From Thermoplasmata archaeon (lineage in GTDB: Archaea > Thermoplasmatota > Thermoplasmata > UBA10834 > DTMW01): a DNA stretch of 7,435 bases. Below the pieces are notes generated by a model. That model saw only the letters and a program-made list of their open reading frames with translations. It had not been told where the DNA came from and made no database searches. Where the stretch lies: positions 1-7,435 of the forward strand of contig JAOUEZ010000062.1 in assembly GCA_029858465.1 (NCBI GenBank). Direction: 5' to 3'. Shown in pieces: positions 1 through 6,954 of the stretch (position 1 is the first letter of the stretch; each line of letters opens with the position of its first letter). The position numbers and the translations under genes are program-made.

Positions 1-545
1 TACCCAGGGGACGCCGTCAATCCGAGGACAAGGGCGTCGTCCTTCTCCCTGGTGTATCGGCCGCCTATCTTGACGTACGCATAGTCGCCGACCGCACGAT
101 GCGCCTCGTCAAAGATCACCAAGGAGAAATCGGGCAGGGAAGCAAGTCCGCTCTGCATGTCGTTCTCAACCACCTGGGGTGTCGAGATTATTATCCTCGA
201 GCTCTTCCAGGCGGGTGCTCTCTTCTCCGGGGGCACCTCTCCCGTGAACGACGCGATTGATTCAATCTCAAGAACCTTTCTCAGCGATGATGCGTGCTGA
301 TCCACAAGTGGCTTCGTCGGTGCCATGAACAGTATTCTTCCTTCCTTTTTGGCGAGGATGTCGGCTATTACGAGAAGGGCAACCACCGTCTTCCCGAGGC
401 CCGTAGGCAGTACGACCAAAGTTGGCTCCGAAAGGCATTCCTTTGCGATGTTTACCTGGAATTCCCTTTGCTCCACGGCGTCTTTCCTGATCAGAGGATG
501 CTCAATGAACACGGTATCAGCACTCAAATCGCCTATAATCAACAT
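1..545 (-). CDS. hef: Hef/FANCM-family DNA repair helicase, N-terminal part (gene continues beyond left edge)
   Basis: Superfamily 2 helicase domain 1, read on the minus strand as 181 codons before the window ends. Visible motifs, numbered from the ATG at 545: REFQ at 27-30, Walker A LPTGLGKT at 46-53, motif Ia APTKPL at 75-80, TGEVPPEKR at 101-109, TPQVVEND at 122-129, Walker B DEAH at 146-149 followed by RAVGDYAY, and motif III TAS at 177-179. The TGE(V/I)PPEKR and DEAHRAVG(D/N)YAY blocks are typical of archaeal Hef and eukaryotic FANCM/Mph1, which remodel stalled replication forks and branched DNA. Full Hef also carries a C-terminal XPF-like nuclease; that part lies outside the window, so a helicase-only protein cannot be excluded. 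The start is uncertain. ATG 545 has no clear ribosome binding site. GTG 512 would start just before the FIEHPLI block where I expect the conserved part of the family to begin. The gene is divergent from rpoL. Confidence 0.88.
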   Translation of the reverse strand, partial: MLIIGDLSADTVFIEHPLIRKDAVEQREFQVNIAKECLSEPTLVVLPTGLGKTVVALLVIADILAKKEGRILFMAPTKPLVDQHASSLRKVLEIESIASFTGEVPPEKRAPAWKSSRIIISTPQVVENDMQSGLASLPDFSLVIFDEAHRAVGDYAYVKIGGRYTREKDDALVLGLTASPG

Positions 546-559
546 TGCGATGGGATTTT

Positions 560-569
560 CGTATATACG
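560..569. promoter_or_regulatory. Palindromic TATA box in the hef-rpoL divergent region
   Basis: CGTATATACG is a perfect 10-bp palindrome with a TATATA core at 562-567. On the plus strand, the usual archaeal spacing of about 25 nt would start transcription near 590. That leaves a leader of roughly 48 nt containing GGTGG at 624-628, 9 nt before the rpoL ATG. On the minus strand it would start transcription near 538, inside the hef ORF as opened at ATG 545 but upstream of GTG 512. An alternative plus-strand box is AGTATTAAG at 600-608, but it would give almost no leader and would lose the GGTGG site. Assigned from sequence and spacing only. Confidence 0.45.
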
Positions 570-637
570 TCTCAGCCATGCTTTCTCTTTCTCAAGGAAA
601 GTATTAAGAACAATTTCCCTATTGGTGGCTCGGGACG

Positions 638-913
638 ATGGAGCTCAAGCTTCTTAAGAAACAGAAGGACATGATTCAGATAGAGCTTATGAACGCGGAT
701 GATACGCTGCTCTATCCACTGATTCACCAGCTGCTGCTGGACGATAGCGTCGAGGACGCGTCATACACATCAGGGCATCCAAGGCTGGACAATGCCGTCC
801 TGACGGTCAGAGTGAAGGACGGCAAGCCGCAGTCTGCCCTGAAGAAGGCCGCAAGGGCATTGGCTTCGGAATACGCCAGCGCTAGAGAGATCATCGAGAA
901 GAAGCTTGGCTAG
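638..913 (+). CDS. rpoL: DNA-directed RNA polymerase subunit L (Rpb11 homologue)
   Basis: A 91-residue protein, the usual size for archaeal RpoL, which pairs with subunit D as the counterpart of the bacterial alpha dimer and starts polymerase assembly. Recognisable features are the opening beta strand MELKLLKK, the core DDTLLYPLIHQLL at 21-33 (family form is EDHTLxNLLRxxL), DDSVEDASY at 35-43 (family form is dpxVxfAgY), GHPRL at 46-50 followed by the strand AVLTVRV, and a C-terminal helix rich in Lys and Ala. The His of the usual DHTL is replaced here (DDTL). ATG 638 is chosen because it supplies the first beta strand, and GGTGG lies 9 nt upstream; ATG 671 would remove that strand. It is followed 41 nt later by truD (23 nt if the earlier truD start is used), so the two are probably co-transcribed. 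Confidence 0.9.
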   Translation: MELKLLKKQKDMIQIELMNADDTLLYPLIHQLLLDDSVEDASYTSGHPRLDNAVLTVRVKDGKPQSALKKAARALASEYASAREIIEKKLG

Positions 914-954
914 AATTATCGCTCCGGACTCACCAAATGCAATGGGCGTGTCCG

Positions 955-2241
955 ATGATTGTGCCTGAGGAGGAAATCGGCATCTCGGTTTATTGGACTC
1001 GAGATATACCTGGTATAGGAGGCAAGCTCAAAAGCCTGCCAGAGGATTTCATTGTCGAGGAGATCAGCCTATTCCCTCCTGAGGATCCTGACGGCGAGAT
1101 GTCGGTCGCTGTCGTCAAGCACCGCAACTGGGAGATGAACCGCCTGGTGAGGCGGTTGAGCACAAACCTCAGGATCAGCAGGAACAAGATACATTTCGCC
1201 GGTACGAAGGACAAGAGGTCGATATCGACCCAGTTAATGACCTTCGACGTTCCCCTGGAAGCGCTCGCGACGATCTCGATCCCGGATGTCGAAATACTCA
1301 GCATGTACCGGTCCAAATCTCCTCTGAGATTGGGGAACCTCATCGGAAATAGGTTCAGGATCCTCGTCAGAGAAGTTGACGGTGAGGATATAGGACAAAG
1401 AGTAAGCACAATGGCATCCAGAATGAAGGATCTTGGCGGCTTTCCGAATTTCTTCGGCATCCAAAGGTTCGGAGTGACGAGGCCGGTCACGCATCTCATC
1501 GGGAAGGCGATGATAAGAGGGGATTTCGAGAAGGCGGTGATGCAATACCTGTCCGAGGAGACCGAGCACGAGGCGCCCGGATTTCAGGAGGCGAGAAAAT
1601 TCATTTCGGAGACGAGAGACTTTGAGGCGGCTCTCAAGATTTTTCCCAAGGAAATGACCTTCGAGCGGACAATGATAGGTCACCTCTCAAGGAGGCCCGA
1701 CGATTTCGCGGGAGCGCTCAAGGCTCTGCCGAGGAATCTCATCATGATGTTCGTCCATGCCTACCAGTCGTTCCTCTTCAACCGGATACTCAGCATCCGA
1801 ATTGAAAAAGAGCTTCCTTTGAACCGCGCTATTGCAGGGGATGTTGTTCTCCCCCTGGATAAGCACGGTCTTCCCGATCATCGCAGGTACATTCGAGTCA
1901 CGGCCGAAAACATCGACAGGGTTAATGAGCAGTTGGCAGGCAACAAGGGATTCGTCAGCGGCAGCCTGTTCGGCTCCGACCCGGAGCTTGCGGATGGCGA
2001 GATGGGAGAGATAGAACACAGGGTGATTCGGGACGAATCGCTCGAATCTGAGGATTTCATAGTCCCTGATATAAGGGAAGCCTCGTCGAAGGGGATGAGG
2101 AGGGAGCTACTCTCCCCTATCACAGATTTCGGATATGTTATACTGGACAACGACATTCAGTTCTCCTTCGCGCTCAATAAAGGATGTTATGCGACATCTC
2201 TTCTCAGGGAGTTCATGAAGGCAAAATTGATCGACTACTGA
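955..2241 (+). CDS. truD: tRNA pseudouridine synthase D (TruD family)
   Basis: TruD makes pseudouridine at position 13 of tRNA in bacteria; the archaeal/eukaryotic branch (Pus7) has related targets. Numbering from the alternative ATG at 937 (subtract 6 for ATG 955): PEDFIVEE at 35-42, then FAGTKDKRS at 88-95, whose Asp92 matches the catalytic Asp of the family. NFFGIQRFG at 171-179 is the TruD signature (NYFGxQRFG type), and AYQSFLFN at 275-282 is also conserved in the family. The product is 428 residues, normal for the archaeal form, whose TRUD insertion domain lies around 180-350. ATG 955 is preferred because it gives MIVPEEEIGI, resembling the short N-terminus I recall for archaeal homologues. 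ATG 937 adds only MQWACP, and neither start has a strong ribosome binding site. It is downstream of rpoL and its stop is 5 bp from the stop of the convergent TPR gene. Confidence 0.92.
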   Translation: MIVPEEEIGISVYWTRDIPGIGGKLKSLPEDFIVEEISLFPPEDPDGEMSVAVVKHRNWEMNRLVRRLSTNLRISRNKIHFAGTKDKRSISTQLMTFDVPLEALATISIPDVEILSMYRSKSPLRLGNLIGNRFRILVREVDGEDIGQRVSTMASRMKDLGGFPNFFGIQRFGVTRPVTHLIGKAMIRGDFEKAVMQYLSEETEHEAPGFQEARKFISETRDFEAALKIFPKEMTFERTMIGHLSRRPDDFAGALKALPRNLIMMFVHAYQSFLFNRILSIRIEKELPLNRAIAGDVVLPLDKHGLPDHRRYIRVTAENIDRVNEQLAGNKGFVSGSLFGSDPELADGEMGEIEHRVIRDESLESEDFIVPDIREASSKGMRRELLSPITDFGYVILDNDIQFSFALNKGCYATSLLREFMKAKLIDY

Positions 2242-2246
2242 GCCGA

Positions 2247-5200
2247 TCATAGTCGTGAGAAGTCTCTTTTCTCCTCGTATTCATGCCTTTTTGGAGGCAT
2301 CTCCTTCGGTTTCTTTTCCTCAGGCTCCTCCTCTTCCTCGGCTTTCTCCGCGAGTGGTGAGCCGCATCTCGGGCAGCTGTCGGCGCCTCTCAAACACTCT
2401 CTGCAGAGAACCGCCTTGCAACTCCTGCATCTCCCGACCGCAATGCCTCCATGGAAAAGGCATCTCCTTCCCTCGAGCGATGATGCGTCGGTGTCAAGTC
2501 CGACAGCGCGCTTCTCCTCCCTGTGCGTCGGCTCTCTTCTTGCGGGTATCGGCTCCTCCCTGCGCCTTCGGGGGACGACCTCTATCTTGGGCTCCTCGAC
2601 CTCCTCCTTCTCCCTGCGCCTGTGCGTGGGCTTGGCAATGGGTCGCTCAGGAGGCTCCTCCTCTTCCTCCTCGGCACCTCTGACGATCTCAGGGGCATAT
2701 GCGATCTCAGGAGTCTCGCCTATCCTCGTCCCGAATCCCTCGGTTATGATTTTCTGCATGCTCACGGTCGGCGTCTCGAATCCCCCGCCCTTGAAATTCT
2801 GGAGGATCGATACCAATCTTCTCGAGGACATCACTCCGACATTCAGATTCCGCATTACTCCTACGACGTTCTTCTCAGTATCAGGTAGGTCGAGCGCTGC
2901 CCTGAGGAGGTGCTCAGTCTGTGCATCCTCCGACTTCCTTTCGGGGAAGGACATCTGGCTCACTTTCTGTATATACACAAGGATACGCTTTGCCGTAGAA
3001 ACCTTGTAATCGGGGAAGTTCCTTACAATGTCGGCTAGTCTCAGGCCCCTGCTGTCAAGTATCCTGTCGTCAAAGGACTTTATGATTATCTCCCTCGAAG
3101 CTTCTTCATATGCGTCGAGCTCCTCCTGCGAAAGCTCGGAAATCTCGACATCGGTAGGCTTCTCAATGTAGCCAAGCACATCATCTAAAAAGGCATACGG
3201 AATGCCCGCAATTCTGAAAGCCTCCTCTTTTGTGACAGGTCTTCTGTGAGCATATTCGAAATCGAGCACTGCCCTTGCATAATCCTCTATCTTGAGATTT
3301 CTGACAAGTACCTCAGCTTCCTGCAGCCCTTTCTTCGCGGTATCGCTGGCAGGGTTGAGCGCAATCGCGTGTTCGAATGATCTCAGCGCTGGCTCGGGCT
3401 TTTCGAGCTTCATGAGCGCAAAACCCTTCCTATCCCATGCATCCGCATTGTTGGGATCAATGCCTATCGCACGGTCGTATGACTGCACGGCATCCTCGAA
3501 CTGCAAAAGCGCCTCGAGCGATTTCCCTTTGCTCAGCCATATGGTCGTATCATCCGGGTTGATCGCGATCGCCCTGTCGTAGCAGTCGATCGCTTCCTTG
3601 TGCTCCTCAAGGGTCGCGTGCAGCTGTCCTACCTTGAGCCAGACAGCCCTGTCGCCCCCCTCCTCGCGCAGTGCTTCCTGGTAATGGACTATCGCCTCTC
3701 TCGGCCTGCCAAGAATCTCGCACGCCTTCCCCATGTTTCGATAGAGGTCCTTATCGCCCTTGGATGATTGCAGCGCCTTCTCGAAACTCTTGATTGCCTC
3801 GTCCGGCTTGTTCATTTTCAGATAGGTATTGCCCATGTATTTGAGAGCGGAGTAATCCCCTGGTCGGAACGAAAGCGCGACCTGGAATGACTGCAGCGCC
3901 TCTTCGACCCTGTCCTCAACCGCGAGAGCACGGCCCTCGTTGACCCGGTACTCCACCTCCGAGGGATTCTGATTGATCGCCTCTCGGAAATTCTTGAGAG
4001 CCTCATCTGTCCGCCTGAGCTTCAGCAGCGATTTTCCATAATTGTTCAGAAGTGGCGCGCTCCGTGGAGATATCGAGAGTGCCCCGATGAAAACCTCCGC
4101 CGCCTGAGCCGGCTTGTCCAGCTGCAACAGGATTTCCCCCTTCCGGTTGGCGATATCGACATCTTTCGGATTCGTGAGGAGTATCTCGCTGTATATCTTG
4201 AGAGCCTCCTCCAGATCTTCCTTCCTCTCATGGGCCAATGCGATGTCTATGAGCGTCTGCCTGTCACCAGGCATCAGCGTCAGGATCTTCTCTCCGATCT
4301 TTATTATGCCGTCGTCATCCTCCATCGAGATTAACGCGGCCTCTTTCAACTTGTAGATCCCGATATCGTTCGGGCGGATGTCAAGAGCGAGGTCGTAGCT
4401 GGCAATCGCGTCCTGCGGCTTGTTGAGGTTCATACTCGCCCTGCCCTTGTCTATCAGCGTCTGGGCGTCTTTCGGCTCGAGCCTGAGGATATCGTTGCAC
4501 ACCTTGATGATCTTCTCATTGTCCCCGAGCTTCATCTGAGCATCCTTCATGAGACGCAGTGCTGCCAGCGAGTCGGGGGACAATTTGAGCGCGTTCGACA
4601 GAGGCTTGAGAGCATCCTGGGGCCTGCCCATCTTCAGAAACACTTCGGCCTCCTTGATGAACGGGGCGAAGTCGTGAGGTCTGATTGACGATATCTTCGA
4701 GAAGCAGTCGAGAGCCTCTTGGAATCTCTCAAGCTTTATAAGCGAGTTTCCCAGCTGGAAAAGCGAGTCTGTATCGGCGCTGTCGATTGCTACTGCCTTG
4801 CCGAAGCTCGCCGCGGCTTCCTCGAACCGCGTAAGCTCCATCAGGACAAGCCCTCTGCTGTAATGCGTCCCCTTGTCCTTGTCGTCTAATGATAGGCTCC
4901 TGTCGAGTGCCTTGATTGCCTCGTCATAATCCTTGAGCGCAAACTGCGACTCGCCGAGTATCCTCCAGAGCTTCGGCTCCTTCTCGGCAAGCTCCAATCC
5001 TTTCTTTGCCGTCGCGGCGCATTCCTCGAAAAGGCTCGCCCTGTAAAGTGCCAATGACAGGTCGTATGCCACTATCTTATCGGACGGATTGAGAGAGAAT
5101 GCCAATCTGAATGCGTCGATCGCCTTGTTGAGGTCACCGAGTCTGTTGTGCGCGACAGCCTTGTCGAGGAGAGCTTGCCTGTTGTCCCCATCGACTTTCA

Positions 5201-6629
5201 GGATCCTGTTGGCCACATCGATCACGGCCTTGTCGTTCTGCTGCGATTTCCATAGCTCCTTAAGGCTTTCAAGTATCGCGGCATTCTCGCTGTCCGCCTT
5301 TGCTGCCTTTTCCAGAGTCTTGGCAGCCTCGTGAGGTCTTCCAAGCTTGAATTGCGCGAGGGCTTTGTCATGCATCGTCGCGACATCTCCCGCATTCTTC
5401 TTCAGGATCAGTTCGGACCATTCGAGAACTTCGTCATGCTTTCCGAGGTGTTTTGCTGTGTCTTTCAATCTCACGAGTATGCTCGGGTTGTTCTTCGAAA
5501 TCTGTATCGCGTTCTTGAATGTCTCATAAGCCTGATCATATCTCTCGAGTCTGAACAGCGCATCTCCCTTGTCGAGCAGCGTATCCATGTCTCCGGGATC
5601 CGCAACTAGGATCTTCGAAGAACAGTCGATGACCTCCTCGAACTTGTCCAGGTGCTGGAGCACGACCTTCTTGTTCCTTAGGAGATCGATATCCGAAGGG
5701 GCCATCGCGAGGGCGCTATCGAACGCAGAAAGCGCGTTTTTATAATTCTTCTTTTCACTATGAAGAGTGCCAAGTTCATTCCAAAGATACTTGTTTTTCG
5801 GATCGACCTCGACACCTTTCTTCAGCGTCTCGATCGCCTCGTCGATCTTTCCGGACTCCTTCAATATTTTTCCTTTGAACTCCCAACCTTCGGCGAAGCT
5901 ACGGTCTATCTTTAGTGCCTTGTCGACAGCGGCGAGAGCCTCGCCGTCCTTGTTCTCCTGCGACAGGGCTTTTGCCTTGCCGAACCAAAGGTCCCGATCA
6001 TTGGACTTTATCGATATCGCCTGCTCGAAAGCCTTTACAGCATCCGCTGGGCGTTTCGCGTTGATGAACGCCTTCGCCTTCCTCTCGAACAGTAATACAT
6101 CGCTGGGCCTCAATTGAATGAGTGTGTTCAGTATCTCGATGTCGTTCGGATCGAGCTCTGAAGCCCCGAGATAGCTCTGCACGGCTGCCTCCGGGTCCCC
6201 CTTAGCCTGAAGCGCTCTGCCTTTCTCGACCCAGAAGCGCTTGTCCTTCGCATTCATAGCAATAGCTTTGTCGATTTCAATGATTGCATCTGGAATAGAA
6301 TTGCTTTGGCGAAGAGCAAATGATAGTGAGTAATGCGCTTCGCTCTGCTTCGGATCCAATTTGATCGAGATCCTTGCGAGATCGGCTGCCTCCTTTGTCT
6401 TGCCCAGAATAGTGTTCCTCTGCGATGCTTTTGCGATTAGTGCAGAGAACTCCTTCTTCATCTTAGATATTCCATCTGTGCTTTCCCTGATCTCGGAATT
6501 TAATCTATCAAGTTGTTTCGCAGCTTCGGTCTTAGAGCTCTTGCTGAGGTCCTCTATCTCAGACAGCATGCGTTCCAGCTTGCTGTGAAGCCTCGTCTCC
6601 TTGTCCAAAACGGAACGCAGAATCCCCAT
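2247..6629 (-). CDS. Giant TPR solenoid protein with C-terminal B-box-like zinc finger
   Basis: A 1460-residue protein with no signal peptide or membrane segment, so probably cytoplasmic. In order: residues 1-60, a charged helical region with heptad-like Leu/Ile spacing (probable coiled coil); 62-1095, thirty 34-residue TPR units; 1096-1290, a mostly helical region with HTH-like segments; 1317-1385, a highly charged Glu/Arg/Pro linker; 1390-1422, a zinc finger with ligands C1390, H1393, C1401, C1404, C1409, C1412, C1419, C1422; then an acidic/basic tail. TPR arrays bind other proteins, and B-box fingers usually mediate protein contacts, so a scaffold or assembly role is the reasonable inference; no enzymatic domain is visible. 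The start is well supported: AAAGGTG lies 7 nt before ATG 6629, with a TATA-like box further up. The gene is convergent with truD. The partner, and hence the function, is unknown. Confidence 0.9.
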   Translation of the reverse strand: MGILRSVLDKETRLHSKLERMLSEIEDLSKSSKTEAAKQLDRLNSEIRESTDGISKMKKEFSALIAKASQRNTILGKTKEAADLARISIKLDPKQSEAHYSLSFALRQSNSIPDAIIEIDKAIAMNAKDKRFWVEKGRALQAKGDPEAAVQSYLGASELDPNDIEILNTLIQLRPSDVLLFERKAKAFINAKRPADAVKAFEQAISIKSNDRDLWFGKAKALSQENKDGEALAAVDKALKIDRSFAEGWEFKGKILKESGKIDEAIETLKKGVEVDPKNKYLWNELGTLHSEKKNYKNALSAFDSALAMAPSDIDLLRNKKVVLQHLDKFEEVIDCSSKILVADPGDMDTLLDKGDALFRLERYDQAYETFKNAIQISKNNPSILVRLKDTAKHLGKHDEVLEWSELILKKNAGDVATMHDKALAQFKLGRPHEAAKTLEKAAKADSENAAILESLKELWKSQQNDKAVIDVANRILKVDGDNRQALLDKAVAHNRLGDLNKAIDAFRLAFSLNPSDKIVAYDLSLALYRASLFEECAATAKKGLELAEKEPKLWRILGESQFALKDYDEAIKALDRSLSLDDKDKGTHYSRGLVLMELTRFEEAAASFGKAVAIDSADTDSLFQLGNSLIKLERFQEALDCFSKISSIRPHDFAPFIKEAEVFLKMGRPQDALKPLSNALKLSPDSLAALRLMKDAQMKLGDNEKIIKVCNDILRLEPKDAQTLIDKGRASMNLNKPQDAIASYDLALDIRPNDIGIYKLKEAALISMEDDDGIIKIGEKILTLMPGDRQTLIDIALAHERKEDLEEALKIYSEILLTNPKDVDIANRKGEILLQLDKPAQAAEVFIGALSISPRSAPLLNNYGKSLLKLRRTDEALKNFREAINQNPSEVEYRVNEGRALAVEDRVEEALQSFQVALSFRPGDYSALKYMGNTYLKMNKPDEAIKSFEKALQSSKGDKDLYRNMGKACEILGRPREAIVHYQEALREEGGDRAVWLKVGQLHATLEEHKEAIDCYDRAIAINPDDTTIWLSKGKSLEALLQFEDAVQSYDRAIGIDPNNADAWDRKGFALMKLEKPEPALRSFEHAIALNPASDTAKKGLQEAEVLVRNLKIEDYARAVLDFEYAHRRPVTKEEAFRIAGIPYAFLDDVLGYIEKPTDVEISELSQEELDAYEEASREIIIKSFDDRILDSRGLRLADIVRNFPDYKVSTAKRILVYIQKVSQMSFPERKSEDAQTEHLLRAALDLPDTEKNVVGVMRNLNVGVMSSRRLVSILQNFKGGGFETPTVSMQKIITEGFGTRIGETPEIAYAPEIVRGAEEEEEEPPERPIAKPTHRRREKEEVEEPKIEVVPRRRREEPIPARREPTHREEKRAVGLDTDASSLEGRRCLFHGGIAVGRCRSCKAVLCRECLRGADSCPRCGSPLAEKAEEEEEPEEKKPKEMPPKRHEYEEKRDFSRL
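2364..2462 (-). other. B-box-like zinc finger coding segment in the TPR protein
   Basis: Residues 1390-1422 contain C-x2-H-x7-C-x2-C-x4-C-x2-C-x6-C-x2-C. Skipping C1404, the first half fits the B-box spacing C-x2-H-x7-C-x7-C-x2-C. The end is a CPRC knuckle where classical B-boxes carry histidines. Eight ligands allow two zinc ions. The family match comes from spacing alone; a RING-like or double zinc-ribbon fold is the alternative. Confidence 0.65.
3345..6446 (-). repeat. Protein-level tandem array of 30 TPR units (34 codons each)
   Basis: Residues 62-1095 of the large protein divide into 34-residue units that repeat the TPR pattern: aromatic/Leu near position 4, Gly/Ala at 8, Leu at 11, Ala at 20, Phe/Tyr/Leu near 24, Ala at 27 and D/N-P-x-D/N at 31-34. 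Clear examples are units at 130-163, 246-279, 994-1027 and 1028-1061. The register is unbroken except for a 14-residue insert at 164-177. Units are well diverged in DNA sequence, so this is an old array held by protein selection rather than a recent DNA duplication. Units near the C-terminus are closest to the consensus. Confidence 0.9.
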
Positions 6630-6666
6630 CCCGTCACACCTTTCCCTATCTTAAAGCAAATCTTGG

Positions 6667-6682
6667 CATAAATTCTTTTATG
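6667..6682 (-). promoter_or_regulatory. TATA-like promoter box and inverted repeat upstream of the TPR gene
   Basis: On the minus strand this reads CATAAAAGAATTTATG, an inverted repeat CATAAA-N4-TTTATG with a good archaeal TATA-like core. A start about 25 nt downstream would fall near 6652, leaving a leader of about 23 nt that contains the AAAGGTG ribosome binding site and ends at ATG 6629. The symmetry means it could also work as a plus-strand box or as a regulator site. Confidence 0.5.
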
Positions 6683-6886
6683 ATGCCGCAAGTAGTCTGG
6701 ATTTCGCTTCCCTTATTGTTCCTTTGTTACTGCAATGGTTGGTGTCCGACGGATTTATCATGCGGAATCAGATCTTTTTTTCCCATCATTCTTGTTTTCC
6801 ACTTTCCTTTTTCTCTCAATCAATTTATGGATTTCCAGTAAAAATATTTCCTCGATTTTTTGCGAGTCATCGACATTGCAGATATG

Positions 6887-6894
6887 TATAAATA
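6887..6894 (+). promoter_or_regulatory. TATA box of the small-gene cluster
   Basis: TATAAATA is a near-consensus archaeal TATA box, the best in the window. With usual spacing, transcription would begin near 6915, about 16 nt before the 7-codon ORF and about 36 nt before the 79-residue gene. No convincing BRE is visible just upstream. Confidence 0.6.
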
Positions 6895-6922
6895 CGCAAT
6901 TATTCAATATAGCCTTGCTCGG

Positions 6923-6937
6923 CTGACGTAATGTCAG
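6923..6937 (+). promoter_or_regulatory. Inverted repeat just after the predicted transcription start
   Basis: CTGAC-GTAAT-GTCAG: two 5-bp arms around a 5-nt loop, a few nt downstream of the predicted start at about 6915 and overlapping the ATG at 6931. It could be a repressor operator or a weak RNA hairpin. With arms this short, chance is possible. Confidence 0.3.
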
Positions 6938-6954
6938 ACGAAGGGATGGGATGA
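6931..6954 (+). CDS. Possible 7-codon upstream ORF
   Basis: ATG 6931 opens MSDEGMG and ends at TGA 6952-6954, overlapping ATG 6951 of the next gene as ATGA. Such an overlap is typical of translational coupling, so this could be a leader ORF that controls the 79-residue gene. It has no clear ribosome binding site, and its start lies within the inverted repeat. A chance ORF of this length is quite possible. Confidence 0.22.
   Translation: MSDEGMG

Larger units (their letters stand above)
6630..6950. other. Divergent AT-rich intergenic region
   Basis: About 320 bp without a gene I can support. It holds the TPR promoter (6667-6682), a stretch at 6774-6817 that is about 90 percent pyrimidine on the plus strand and includes T7 at 6775-6781, an AAATATTT palindrome at 6842-6849, the TATA box of the small-gene cluster (6887-6894), and an inverted repeat at 6923-6937. 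ORFs can be read on both strands, but they are Phe/Ser-rich or lack a credible start, as expected for AT-rich noncoding DNA. Confidence 0.6.

Noticed and set aside
294..674. Plus-strand open frames at 294-674 and 325-657
   Set aside because: They lie opposite the hef helicase, whose minus-strand translation carries clear SF2 motifs; the plus-strand products have no family features.
990..2156. Open frames of 110-169 codons opposite truD
   Set aside because: These are shadows of truD, which has its catalytic and signature motifs in the plus frame.
3345..6446. A 102-bp periodicity that might suggest a CRISPR or DNA tandem array
   Set aside because: The period equals 34 codons of the TPR motif. 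The DNA of the units is highly diverged and continuously coding, with no identical repeats.
2255..6588. Many plus-strand frames opposite the TPR gene, some up to 197 codons
   Set aside because: They are Ser/Leu/Arg-rich complements of the TPR codons, without ribosome binding sites or domains.
6735..6926. Plus-strand frame of 63 codons in the intergenic region
   Set aside because: Its Phe/Ser/Ile-rich product comes from the pyrimidine tract, no ribosome binding site precedes it, and it runs through the TATA box at 6887.
6630..6950. tRNA, C/D box RNA or riboswitch in the intergenic region
   Set aside because: I found no cloverleaf, no paired C and D boxes at sensible spacing, and no known aptamer motif; only short promoter-like elements are visible.
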